NCBI GenBank assembly: GCA_937991535.1
Contig: CALKHN010000090.1
Location: forward strand, 1-64,000
Source: an uncultured Sphingobacteriales bacterium
GTDB lineage: Bacteria > Bacteroidota > Bacteroidia > Chitinophagales > Chitinophagaceae
Direction: 5' to 3'
Length of the DNA: 64,000 bases
The notes below the pieces were generated by a model that did no database searches, was not told the DNA's origin, and was given only the letters and a program-made list of their open reading frames with translations. This document shows, piece by piece, positions 36,145 through 45,900 of the stretch (positions are counted from its first letter, which is position 1; the number at the start of each line of letters is the position of its first letter). The position numbers were made by a program, and so were the translations under genes.

Positions 36145-36258
36145 TAGTGTAAAGGACATCTGTTTATGAATGAATATTAAATAATAAAAATATTTTCAGA
36201 TATCAATTACGTGATAATCAATCAAGTATCTAATATCAAGGACATAAAATACCATAAA

Positions 36259-36323
36259 TTTACAGGACTCTACAATTTATTTACTTTATTTTATGTATTT
36301 TTGTATTTTACAGGACTCTACAA
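36259..36323 (+). promoter_or_regulatory. Promoter flanked by a 17-bp direct repeat, upstream of RM/Pycsar operon
   Basis: TTTACAGGACTCTACAA occurs exactly twice, at 36259-36275 and 36307-36323, with start points 48 bp apart. Between them lies TATTTTTG (36296-36303), an exact TAnnTTTG -7 box, so one copy covers the upstream promoter region and the other the likely start of transcription. The second copy ends 7 bp before the ATG of the half-HsdS gene. This arrangement suggests repressor or controller binding that governs the whole operon. Confidence 0.65.
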
Positions 36324-36330
36324 ATAAATA

Positions 36331-36888
36331 ATGAATCTATCAATTGAAACTATATCAGACATCAAAATAGGCTTCCCAGGTCAGGCAGAACCGCAAGGAA
36401 ATATTCCATTTCTGCAGCTCCGTCAATTCAATGACGAAGGAATGCTTTTTACAAATGATGCTGATTGTTTAAAGTTAAACAAAAAGATTGAGTCTCATTT
36501 TTTGAAAAATGGGGATGTTTTATTTGTAGGAAAAGGTAATCGGTTATTTGCCTGGTGTTATATAGATAAAAATACACCTACAGTGGCCTCGTCCAGTTTT
36601 TTTGTTCTTCGCCCAAAAACAAAAGAAATTCATCCTGAATATCTGGCAGCTATCTTAAATGCTCCCCAAACGAAAACAGCTTTAATGCAATTAGGAGGCG
36701 GCACTAATATTTTTTCAATCCGCAAGTCAGAATTAGCTGCTTTCCAAATACCAGTCTTACCAATGGATCAACAAATAAAAGTTGCTTTATTGGCATCTTT
36801 TCACCAGCAGGAAATACAACTGGCCAAAGAAATAATCAGTCAAAAACAAAACTTATACTCCTCAATCATTTCAAAACTTATTAAATAA
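36331..36888 (+). CDS. Half-length HsdS (single target-recognition domain)
   Basis: 185 residues: one HsdS-like target-recognition domain (IPFLQLRQFNDEGMLF, GDVLFVGKG, FFVLRPKTKEIHPEYLAAIL) plus one conserved helical spacer (VLPMDQQIKVALLASFHQQE). A normal HsdS has two TRDs and two spacers in about 400 residues. It is the first gene of the operon, 5 bp upstream of hsdM, while a full-length hsdS follows hsdM. It might dimerise to form a second specificity, act as a decoy, or have a regulatory role. Confidence 0.8.
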   Translation: MNLSIETISDIKIGFPGQAEPQGNIPFLQLRQFNDEGMLFTNDADCLKLNKKIESHFLKNGDVLFVGKGNRLFAWCYIDKNTPTVASSSFFVLRPKTKEIHPEYLAAILNAPQTKTALMQLGGGTNIFSIRKSELAAFQIPVLPMDQQIKVALLASFHQQEIQLAKEIISQKQNLYSSIISKLIK

Positions 36889-36893
36889 CAAGT

Positions 36894-38423
36894 ATGGATA
36901 AAAAACTAACACAATCGGATATTAATAGAATAGTTTGGAAAGCCTGTGACACTTTCCGAGGTACAATTGACGCTACCCAATACAAAGACTATATACTCAC
37001 TATGTTGTTTTTGAAATACGTAACTGATGTATGGAAAGATAAAAGAGCAGCCTATGTAGAAAAATATAAGAATGATGAAGTTCGTATTGAAAGAGCATTG
37101 CGTAGCGAGCGTTTTCAACTCCCTTCAGAAAGTTCTTTCGATACCTTATTTGGACAACGTAATGAAAGCAACCTGGGTGAGTTAATAAATATTGCGCTGG
37201 AAAAATTGGAAGATGCCAATCGAAGCAAGTTGGAAAGAGTGTTTCGTAACATAGATTTTAATAGCGAAGCAAATCTCGGGCAAACAAAAGACCGTAACCG
37301 GCGTTTAAAAAATCTGCTGGTGGATTTTTCTGAATTGGATATTCAGCCTTCGCATTTGGTAGGGAATGATATAATTGGTGATGCATACGAGTTCCTGATT
37401 GCAAAGTTTGCGGGTGATGCTGGTAAAAAAGCGGGTGACTTTTATACTCCAAGTGAAGTGTCTACTTTGTTAGCAAAACTGCTGGCCCCCCAGCCCGGTA
37501 ATCGTTTATGTGATCCTACTTGTGGTTCTGGTTCCTTGCTCATTAAAATGGGTAGAGAAGTTGGCAGCAATAATTTTTCCCTATATGGTCAGGAAAATAA
37601 CGGAAGCACCTGGGCGCTGGCACGTATGAACATGTTCCTCCATGAATTTGATAATGCTACCATCGAATGGGGAGACACTATTAATAACCCAAAGCTTTTA
37701 GAAGGTGATCAGTTAATGAAGTTTCATATAGTTGGAGCAAATCCACCTTTTTCTTTAGATAAATGGGGTGCAGAAGATGCGCTGGCAGATCAGTACAACC
37801 GTTTTCATCGTGGGGTGCCACCCAAAAGCAAGGGTGATTTTGCTTTTATTACCCACATGATTGAAACTACTTATGAAGATATTGGCAGAGTTGGAGTGAT
37901 AGTGCCGCATGGTGTTTTATTCCGTGGAAGTACGGAGGGTAAAATAAGAGAACAGTTGATTAAAGAAAATCTTTTAGAAGCGGTAATAGGGCTGCCTGCA
38001 AATCTGTTTTTTGGAACTGGAATTCCTGCTGCCATCCTAATTTTTAACAGAGCTAAAGGCGATAATAAAGACGTTCTGTTTTTAGATGCAAGCAGAGAAT
38101 ATGAAGCAGGTAAAAATCAAAACAAGTTAAGGGAAGATAAAGATATTCCACACATTGTTGATACTTACAAAGCCTTTAAAGTTGCCCCAGCACTAAACTC
38201 AGACGAAGGTGCAGTAATGACCGAAAAATATGCTTACAGGGCTACATTGAAAGAGATTATCGATAATGATTATAATCTGAATATACCTCGCTATGTAGAT
38301 ACATTTGAAGAGGAAGCACCAGTTGAAATTGCTGAAACACAAGCGGAAATTAAGCGGTTAAAATCTGAATTGGTATTAGTGGAATCACAAATGAATAAAT
38401 ACTTAAATGAATTAGGATTTTAA
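36894..38423 (+). CDS. hsdM: Type I restriction-modification methyltransferase subunit HsdM
   Basis: 509 residues. HsdM N-terminal helical domain (about 1-150) followed by the N6-adenine methylase core: AGDFYTPSEVSTLLAKLL, motif I DPTCGSGSLL and motif IV NPPF (283-286). C-terminal tail is coiled (EIKRLKSELVLVESQMNKYL) and should contact HsdS. It transfers methyl groups from S-adenosylmethionine to adenine in the bipartite site recognised by HsdS. Preceded 5 bp upstream by a half-HsdS. Confidence 0.95.
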   Translation: MDKKLTQSDINRIVWKACDTFRGTIDATQYKDYILTMLFLKYVTDVWKDKRAAYVEKYKNDEVRIERALRSERFQLPSESSFDTLFGQRNESNLGELINIALEKLEDANRSKLERVFRNIDFNSEANLGQTKDRNRRLKNLLVDFSELDIQPSHLVGNDIIGDAYEFLIAKFAGDAGKKAGDFYTPSEVSTLLAKLLAPQPGNRLCDPTCGSGSLLIKMGREVGSNNFSLYGQENNGSTWALARMNMFLHEFDNATIEWGDTINNPKLLEGDQLMKFHIVGANPPFSLDKWGAEDALADQYNRFHRGVPPKSKGDFAFITHMIETTYEDIGRVGVIVPHGVLFRGSTEGKIREQLIKENLLEAVIGLPANLFFGTGIPAAILIFNRAKGDNKDVLFLDASREYEAGKNQNKLREDKDIPHIVDTYKAFKVAPALNSDEGAVMTEKYAYRATLKEIIDNDYNLNIPRYVDTFEEEAPVEIAETQAEIKRLKSELVLVESQMNKYLNELGF

Positions 38424-38496
38424 AATAACCGCAGTTGTTTCAAATGTTTTTTTCAATTGCGTAAACCTGAGTACTTTCTTGATATATAAAACTAAA

Positions 38497-39735
38497 ATGA
38501 AGAATAATAATCAACATAAAACCGGATTTAAGCATACGGCATTAGGATGGATACCTGATGGATGGTCTGTAATCAAATTAGACAAGGTAATTAAGCTAAT
38601 AAATGGCCGCCCCTTTAAACCAGAAGATTGGAAAGAAGTTGGTTTGCCAATTATTAGAATTCAGAACCTAAATAATTCTACGGCACCATATAATTATTAT
38701 GATCAACCTGTTCAAGAAAAATACTATGTCGAAACAGGAGATATTCTTTTTGCTTGGTCTGGAACAAAAGGAGTTTCTTTTGGAGCTAGAGTTTGGACCA
38801 ATGGTAAGGCAATTTTAAATCAACATATATTTAAAGTCATCCCAATTGAAACTTTTCTTACTAAAAACTATTCGTATTTGGTGCTAAATAAAGTTCAGAA
38901 TGCAATCGAATCAAATGCGCATGGCTTTAAGTCATCCTTTGTACATGTAAAGAAATTCGATTTAGACAAAACTTTACTTCCTCTTCCTCCGATTCCAGAA
39001 CAACTCAAAATTACAAATATACTTAACACATGGGACGATGCTATAGCAAGGACTCAAGAACTCATTACGCAACTGAAACAACGGAATAAAGGATTAATAA
39101 CACTCTTGCTTAATGGAAAAAAAAGACTTAAAGGGTTCAAATCTGCAAAAGCTGCTTATTCTTCAATTCACTCGTTTGCAAAAGAAGTATCTGATAAAAA
39201 TGCAAGTGACAAAGAATTAGTTGTTTTGTCTTGCACTAAATACGATGGTTTAGTGCCTTCACTTGAATACTTTGGTAGGAAAATTTACAGTGATGATTTA
39301 ACGACTTATAAAATTGTTTCCAAAAATTGTTTTGCATATGCAACTAACCATATCGAAGAGGGTTCAATTGGTTACCAGGCAAAATACGAGGCGGCATTAA
39401 TTAGTCCCATGTACACTGTATTTAAAACAAATGACTCTGTTGATGATGAATATTTATACAAGGTTTTAAAGTCACACCATTACATACATGAATACCAAAA
39501 ACGGATGGAAGGTTCGATTGACAGGCGTGGTGGCTTAAGGTGGGATGAATTTTCAAAGATCAAAGTACTACTTCCTTCGGTAGAAGAGCAAAGGGCAATT
39601 GCAGGAATTTTAAATAAGGCTGATGAGGAAGTAAAGTTGCAACAACAACAACTTGCTGCTTTCCAACTACAAAAGAAAGGATTGATGCAAAAATTGCTTA
39701 CTGGTGAGATAAGGTTAAAAACGGATCATAATTAA
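38497..39735 (+). CDS. hsdS: Type I restriction-modification specificity subunit HsdS
   Basis: 412 residues from ATG 38497; the frame can be read from a TTG 18 bp upstream, which is unlikely. TRD1 (GWIPDGWSVIKLDKVIKLIN), first spacer helix (IPEQLKITNILNTWDDAI), TRD2 (LVVLSCTKYDGLVP onwards) and second spacer (EEQRAIAGILNKADEEVKLQ ending in GEIRLKT) are all in place. Full two-TRD length, so it should be the normal specificity subunit of the system, reading a bipartite sequence. It is followed 18 bp downstream by the first cyclase gene instead of hsdR. Confidence 0.94.
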   Translation: MKNNNQHKTGFKHTALGWIPDGWSVIKLDKVIKLINGRPFKPEDWKEVGLPIIRIQNLNNSTAPYNYYDQPVQEKYYVETGDILFAWSGTKGVSFGARVWTNGKAILNQHIFKVIPIETFLTKNYSYLVLNKVQNAIESNAHGFKSSFVHVKKFDLDKTLLPLPPIPEQLKITNILNTWDDAIARTQELITQLKQRNKGLITLLLNGKKRLKGFKSAKAAYSSIHSFAKEVSDKNASDKELVVLSCTKYDGLVPSLEYFGRKIYSDDLTTYKIVSKNCFAYATNHIEEGSIGYQAKYEAALISPMYTVFKTNDSVDDEYLYKVLKSHHYIHEYQKRMEGSIDRRGGLRWDEFSKIKVLLPSVEEQRAIAGILNKADEEVKLQQQQLAAFQLQKKGLMQKLLTGEIRLKTDHN

Positions 39736-39753
39736 TTATTTAAAAATAAATAA

Positions 39754-40521
39754 ATGGCAAACTTAGATTTAATTAAACGGCTGAATGAGCAATATGGCAA
39801 AACAAGCCCTATTAGATCAGCCACTAAACTATTTTCTATTAATGAGGCAATAGACCCCAATAAATTAGAGAAAGCTTTGCCAAATTCCCTGGCTAGCATG
39901 GGGCCGTTATATGCTGGCTATTTCGATTTTGGGTTACCTGCCAATGTTTCGTTACTGTTTATTGACGTATGTAGCTTCTCAACTCGCTTTATTGATTTAG
40001 ATGGTGAAAGTATAGCTACTTTTTTTGATAATTATTATGATGTTGTCATTCCTATCATTTATAAATATGGTGGTGAAATTGATAAAATTATCGGTGATGG
40101 AATAATCTGCATTTTTGGCCCACCATTTTTAAGTGATGATACAAAAGCAAACATTAAAAAAGCTAATGATTGCGCAAAGGAAATTATTGAAGCAACCGAG
40201 GGTAAGGCATATTCAAGCAAAGTTGCATTTCATTCTGGAACTATAAATTATTTCAAAAATAAAACTGGTTTATATAAAGAATTTACAATGATTGGCAAAC
40301 CATTAACGGAAATATTCAGACTCGAAAGTGTTAGCCTTGATGAAAGAGTTAATTATTATGATGAGACGCCAATAAGGGATTTTTATAAAGAAAGAATTGC
40401 TTGTTGTCAGTCTGGTAATTCATCCACAATAAAAGCTGAATGGACACATTGGGAGCATACTTTACCGAATCTAAAAGGTGTAGATTTTAAACGATATTAT
40501 TCAATAATTCATAACAAGTAG
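39754..40521 (+). CDS. Class III nucleotide cyclase-like protein, twin 1 (Pycsar-like)
   Basis: 255 residues. The class III cyclase homology domain spans about 65-200. Both metal-binding Asp are present (Asp71 in LLFIDVCSFS, Asp115 in IIGDGIICIFG) and the late motif reads GKPLTEIFRLES (181-192) where typical cyclases have a catalytic Asn four residues before the Arg: here the Asn position is Thr185, while Arg189 is kept. A short C-terminal domain includes LPNLKGVDFKRYY. It precedes an adjacent homologous gene by 2 bp and lies inside the hsd operon. It is either a catalytically altered cyclase, half of a heterodimer, or a sensor. Cyclic nucleotide product unknown. Confidence 0.82.
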   Translation: MANLDLIKRLNEQYGKTSPIRSATKLFSINEAIDPNKLEKALPNSLASMGPLYAGYFDFGLPANVSLLFIDVCSFSTRFIDLDGESIATFFDNYYDVVIPIIYKYGGEIDKIIGDGIICIFGPPFLSDDTKANIKKANDCAKEIIEATEGKAYSSKVAFHSGTINYFKNKTGLYKEFTMIGKPLTEIFRLESVSLDERVNYYDETPIRDFYKERIACCQSGNSSTIKAEWTHWEHTLPNLKGVDFKRYYSIIHNK

Positions 40522-40523
40522 TT

Positions 40524-41291
40524 ATGCCTAATTTATTACAAATAGATGCTTTAAGGGAAAAGTATGCTGTAAGGAACAACGTACTGCAGAAAGAAATTAA
40601 ATTACTATCTGAAAATTTCAAAAGGTCAACTTACGAAATAAAAAATTTATTTGCTGTTAGTGGAACTAATGATACTCTTGTTAGATACTTTGAAAGTCAA
40701 CAATCGGCTAACGTTGTATTACTATTCATTGATATTACTGGATTTTCCTTAAAATGCAAATCCCTTACTAATAATCAACTTTCTCTTTATTTGGACGATT
40801 ATTATGATAGAGTAATTACAAGTATTTATAGGCATGGTGGAGAGATAGAAAAAATAATTGGAGATGGGATTATTTGCATTTTTGGACAACCATTTTTGAG
40901 CGATTCAAAGTCTGATCTTTTTATAAAGGCAGATTCTTGTGCAAAAGATGTAGTAATAGAATTGAAGGGCTCTGATAAAGAAGTGAAGATTGCTTTGCAT
41001 GACGGAGATGTGATGTATTACAAAAATAAAACTGAAAATTACCCTGAATATACAATGATAGGTAAGCCTTTAACGGAGCTGTTTAGACTTGAAGGTGTAT
41101 CGGAGAATAATTCGATTAACTACTATCATGTTTCGCAGTATGATGGAATGGCCTGTTGCCAAGAAGGAGTTTATAAATATTCCCAATCAATTATACATTC
41201 ATATTGGAATAAATCCGGAATAGTTCAGGTTGAACTAAAAGGTGTTGATTGGACTTTTATTAAAAGATTTTCATGTACCTATAAAACCTAA
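40524..41291 (+). CDS. Class III nucleotide cyclase-like protein, twin 2 (Pycsar-like)
   Basis: 255 residues, same length as its upstream neighbour and clearly homologous by eye along the cyclase domain. Metal-binding residues are Asp70 (LLFIDITGFS) and Asp114 (IIGDGIICIF). The late motif KPLTELFRLEG again has Thr (184) where the catalytic Asn normally sits, with Arg188 conserved. Same C-terminal signature (VQVELKGVDWT). The start is 2 bp after the stop of twin 1, so the two are co-translated and likely form one heteromeric enzyme. The Thr change is shared, so it is not a random defect. Confidence 0.82.
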   Translation: MPNLLQIDALREKYAVRNNVLQKEIKLLSENFKRSTYEIKNLFAVSGTNDTLVRYFESQQSANVVLLFIDITGFSLKCKSLTNNQLSLYLDDYYDRVITSIYRHGGEIEKIIGDGIICIFGQPFLSDSKSDLFIKADSCAKDVVIELKGSDKEVKIALHDGDVMYYKNKTENYPEYTMIGKPLTELFRLEGVSENNSINYYHVSQYDGMACCQEGVYKYSQSIIHSYWNKSGIVQVELKGVDWTFIKRFSCTYKT

Positions 41292-41321
41292 ACAGAATAA
41301 AAAATCTTAAACTAAAGCAAA

Positions 41322-42317
41322 ATGGCAGTAAAGGATATTTTGACAGAAATTGAGCAAGACGTAACTGATGTTACGAAAACTAACTTTATTTACAACACAA
41401 CAGCACTTGTCCCTAGTGCGGCTGATGCTGGATTAACGTATGAAAGGGGCGCTGAAAAAAAAGGGAAAAAGTTATGTTCTTGTGTCCTATATGTTGATAT
41501 TAGAAATTCTGTAGCTCTTACAGAAAAACATCATTCTTTAACTATGGGTAAAATCTACACGGCCTTTACAAAAGCAGTTTTAAAGGTAGCAAGATACCAC
41601 AGCGGGCATACTCGAAACATTATCGGGGATAGAGTGATGGTCGTATTTCCAGAAAGCAATTGTTTTACAAATGCGGTGGATTGCGCAATATCAATTAACC
41701 ATATTTCTAAGTATATCATTACGAAGCAGTTTCCAGGAGTGGATTTTAAATGTGGTATAGGTATCGACTATGGTGAATTAAGAATAATAAAGGTTGGTAT
41801 ACAAAGGAACGGTAATGAGAGTGGTGAAAATAAAGGATTGGTTTGGGCAGGATATCCAGCCAATATTGCATCCAGGTTAACTGATAATGCCAACAAAAAG
41901 ATCGAAGAGAATTATTATGAAGTTGTAATGAACCCGATAAACCCGAGGGCAATAAGACCTGCATATCCTTCGCTGATTCCTTTTTTGGGAGGACAGTCAA
42001 CATACGATGAAAAGGCTCCGCTATACCTGTCAACGACAAAAACAGTTGAAATGTCGGTTGAAGAATTTGCTGGAAAAGTATCACAGTATTCTGATGGGAA
42101 ATTATTTATGGGTGGTGGTAACTTAATAAGGTTTGAAAGAAAAATTAGGCACAATACATTTTCACCAATCCTTCTGACAGAGGCGGTATTTGAAGGATTT
42201 AAAAAGGCAAATCTTACAAGAGATGACATCATAAAGGGTTACTGGTATGAACAAAAGCATCAAATTAAGAATGTTAATTGTAAGGTTTATGGAGCTGATG
42301 TGTACTGGATAATTTAG
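41322..42317 (+). CDS. Class III nucleotide cyclase, PycC-like
   Basis: 331 residues with a complete catalytic set: Asp59 (LYVDIRNS), Asp103 (IIGDRVMVVF), Asn181 and Arg185 in AGYPANIASRL. The N-terminal domain (1-50) lacks any sensor fold recognised. A C-terminal domain with the ending NVNCKVYGADVYWI parallels the C-terminal LKGVDW motif of the twin cyclases, and C-terminal extensions also occur in PycC proteins. Expected to make a cyclic nucleotide (cCMP or cUMP in known Pycsar systems) that activates the effector encoded 60 bp downstream. Base specificity cannot be read with confidence. Confidence 0.85.
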   Translation: MAVKDILTEIEQDVTDVTKTNFIYNTTALVPSAADAGLTYERGAEKKGKKLCSCVLYVDIRNSVALTEKHHSLTMGKIYTAFTKAVLKVARYHSGHTRNIIGDRVMVVFPESNCFTNAVDCAISINHISKYIITKQFPGVDFKCGIGIDYGELRIIKVGIQRNGNESGENKGLVWAGYPANIASRLTDNANKKIEENYYEVVMNPINPRAIRPAYPSLIPFLGGQSTYDEKAPLYLSTTKTVEMSVEEFAGKVSQYSDGKLFMGGGNLIRFERKIRHNTFSPILLTEAVFEGFKKANLTRDDIIKGYWYEQKHQIKNVNCKVYGADVYWII

Positions 42318-42377
42318 CGATTTCAACTGATTATTTTGATTAAAAATAGTTGAGAATTAATTATTAAAATAAATATC

Positions 42378-42929
42378 ATGGCAGATGAAATTAAAAAAGA
42401 AGAGCGCTTGTTGAAAGTACTTGCTATTGTTACAGATTGGCTAAAATTTGCAGAAGCAAAAAATGCAATGCTTATTGCTTTTAATGGGGCCTCTATTTAT
42501 GGAATAGCGAAAGCATTAGATTTGGACTTTTTAAAAACGAACTCGATCGCCTATGCTTATGCCTGCATAGTAATGATTCTTTTGGCCTTTAGTGCCGTCA
42601 TTTCGATGTTATCCTTTGTTCCTAGATTGAGTTTGTTTTCATCTAAAGATATATTAGAAACTGAGACGCCTAACGGTATATTCTTTGAGCATCTAAAGTG
42701 CCAATCTGAAAGCGAAATAATCCAAGGAGTTTGTGAAACTAAAGAAACAACTTTTTCCCGGTTTGAAAATGACATAGCTAGTCAGATAAAACAAAATTCA
42801 AGTATTGCAAGTCATAAGTATTCCTATTTCACAGTTGCAGTCTGGATAACTGTAGTTGCATACGTAACACCAATTATTGCAGGAATTTTTGCTCTCATTA
42901 CTTACTCACATAGGAAAGAAATAAAATAA
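42378..42929 (+). CDS. PycTM-like membrane effector (DUF5706)
   Basis: 183 residues. A cytosolic N-terminal helix (EERLLKVLAIVTDWLKFAEA), then hydrophobic segments at about 28-47 and 55-82 (YAYACIVMILLAFSAVISML), a cytosolic segment, and a C-terminal hairpin-like segment (TVAVWITVVAYVTPIIAGIF, about 151-176). This layout and the N-terminal motif match the DUF5706/PycTM family, in which cyclic pyrimidine nucleotide binding leads to membrane damage and cell growth arrest. It ends with TAATG, overlapping the hsdR start by one base. The effector therefore is translationally linked to the restriction subunit. Confidence 0.85.
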   Translation: MADEIKKEERLLKVLAIVTDWLKFAEAKNAMLIAFNGASIYGIAKALDLDFLKTNSIAYAYACIVMILLAFSAVISMLSFVPRLSLFSSKDILETETPNGIFFEHLKCQSESEIIQGVCETKETTFSRFENDIASQIKQNSSIASHKYSYFTVAVWITVVAYVTPIIAGIFALITYSHRKEIK

Positions 42930-45900
42930 TGGATATACCATCATTTAAAGAAGAACATATTTCTCAAATACCTGCTTTGCAGTTATTAATAAAATTAGGG
43001 TATAAATATTTGACGCCGCAAGAGGCATTAGAAGCACGGAGCAACCGTTGCTCCAATGTACTACTTGAAAGCGTTGTCAAAAAACAATTACAACAAATTA
43101 ATAAAATCGAATACAAGAACAAAGAGTTTCAATTTACCGACACCAATATCAATACGGCTATATTGGCCTTAAGAGATTTGCCATTGCAGGATGGTTTTAC
43201 AGCCGCTAATAAATTCTTTTACGAACTGATAACATTAGGCAAGAGTTTGGAGCAAAATGTACTAGGTGATAAAAAAAGCTTTTCTTTCAAATACATTGAT
43301 TGGGAACATCCTGAAAAAAATGTTTACCATATAACCGAAGAATTTGAAGTGCTGCGTTCAGGAAGGTTAGACAATTACCGACCAGACATTGTTTTGTTTA
43401 TCAATGGTATTCCTATGGTGGTGATTGAGTGTAAAAGCCCTACCTTAAAAACTCCAATTGATCAAGCCGTAGAGCAAAGTTTAAGAAATCAGAAAGATGA
43501 TGGCATTCGATCCTTATTTCAATATTCCAATATTGTTATGGGGCTTGCTGTCCATCAGGCAAAGTACGGCACAACTTCAACCAGTAAAGAGTTCTGGGGA
43601 GTTTGGAAGGAACAGTTTCATGCAAAAGAAGAGGAAGACAATTATCTGCTTAAACTACAAGAGTTAAAAAATGCACCGTTACCAGATACAGACAGAACAG
43701 TTCTCTTTAAAGAACGTTTTCGTAATGTATTGCAGTATTTTAATGACTTAGAAAGCAAAGAGGTTATTGTTACAGAGCAGGATAAATTATTATTCAATCT
43801 ATGCAGTAAAGACAGATTGTTAGATATTATTTATCACTTTATTTTATTTGATAACGGAGAAAAGAAAATTTGCCGTTATCAACAATATTTTGCCGTTAAA
43901 TTCACATTGCAACGTATAGAAAACATATTGCCTACTGGAGCAAGGCGTGGTGGAGTTATTTGGCATACCCAGGGTAGTGGAAAGTCTTTAACAATGGTTA
44001 TGCTGGCGCAGTTAATTGCTATGGATCCAAAAATTAAAAATCCTAAACTTTTGTTAGTAACAGACCGTGTTGATTTAGATGACCAAATAACGGATACATT
44101 TAAGAAGTGTGGCAAACAGGTTAAGCAGGCTAATACAGGTAAACATCTGGTAGAATTACTGAAAGACAAAGACGATGGCATCATAACGACTATCATAAAT
44201 AAATTTGAAGCAGCCATTAAAATTGCAGAGCCCTTCAACAGCAATAATATTTTTGTATTGGTAGATGAAGGGCATCGCAGCCAATACAACAATTTTAATG
44301 TCTATATGCAACGGGTGTTTCCAAATGCCTGTTTTGTAGCTTTTACCGGTACCCCGTTGATGAAAAGAGAGAAAAATACAGCTGCCAAGTTCGGAGGCTT
44401 AATTGATGTATATTCTATTAAAGATGCAGTTGAAGATAAGGCCGTAGTTCCTCTTTTATACGAAGGCAGGCATAATGTAATGGAAGTAAATGAAAAGCCA
44501 CTAGATAATTATTTTGACCGTGTTGCAGAAGATTTGACCGAATACGGGAAAGCCAGTCTTAAACGTAAGTTTTCAGCAAAAAATAAAATAGTTCAATCAC
44601 TTAGTTTTATTGAAAATACAGCATGGGATATTTCAAAACACTTTATTGATTATATACAAGGCACAGGCTTTAAGGGACAGTTAGTTGCTCCCAATAAATT
44701 GTCTGCTATACGATACCGTGAAGTATTAAAAGAAATTGGAAAAATATCTGTTGAGTTATTAATTTCTGCTCCTGATACAAGAGAGGGTGATACAGATGTT
44801 TTTGAAGAAAGCGATGATAAAGTAAGGGCTTATTATAAAGCGATGATGGATAAGTATGGAACACAGGACAATTATGAAAAATCAATTATTAATGGATTTA
44901 AAAAACAGGAAGAACCAGAAATAATAATTGTAGTAGATAAATTATTAACTGGTTTTGATGCGCCAATAAATAGAGTATTGTATCTGACTCGAAATTTAAA
45001 GGAGCATACATTATTACAGGCAATAGCAAGAGTAAATAGATTGGCACCTGGTAAAGATTATGGTTTGATAATTGACTATTACGGAAACCTTGAAAATTTG
45101 GATGGGGCATTGAAAATGTACTCTGGGGACGATGATTATGATGATGATGATTTAATTGGCACTGTTACTGTGATAAGCAAGGAATTGGAAAAACTACCAC
45201 AGGCACATTCCGAATTGTGGGATATTTTCAAAGTGATTAAAAACAAATACGATGAACCTGCCTACGAAGAATTATTGTCTGATGAAGAAAGAAGGCATAC
45301 TTTTTACGAGAAGCTTTCTGCCTTTGTAAGGTTATTAAAATTGGCATTGTCAAGTGTAGAATTTGCTAACAATACCGCTGCAAAGCAAATTGATAAATAC
45401 AAAGCCGATGCTAAATTCTTCTTAGGTTTAAGGGTATCAGTTAAACGAAGATTTTTTGATGAGTTAGATTTTAAAGAATATGAAGCGCAGGTTCAAAAGT
45501 TGATTGATAAGCATATTACAACTGATGGCGAGGTGTTGAAGATTACCGAACTGGTAAATATTTTCGATAAGGAAGAAAGGGAAGCTGAGATAGAAAAGAT
45601 TACTGGAAAGGCAGCAAAAGCAGACCATATTGCCAGCAGGACTATTAAAGCAATTAGTATAAAAATGAATGACGATCCTGTATTTTATAAGAGGTTGTCG
45701 GAACTTATAAAGCAAGCCATAAAGGATTTTCATAATCAGCGTATTTCAGAAGCTGACTATCTGGCTAAAGCAAAAGATTATGAAAACACTTTCTTTACAG
45801 GTAAAAGAGATAATGTTCCTGCAGCATTAAAAGACAATGAAACAGCTATTGCATTTTATAACTTAACATCTGAAGAATTTAAAGAAAGCTTATCTTCTAA

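Noticed and set aside
36259..36323. Two-copy direct repeat as a CRISPR array
   Set aside because: Only two copies, with a promoter box between, and no cas genes anywhere in the window.
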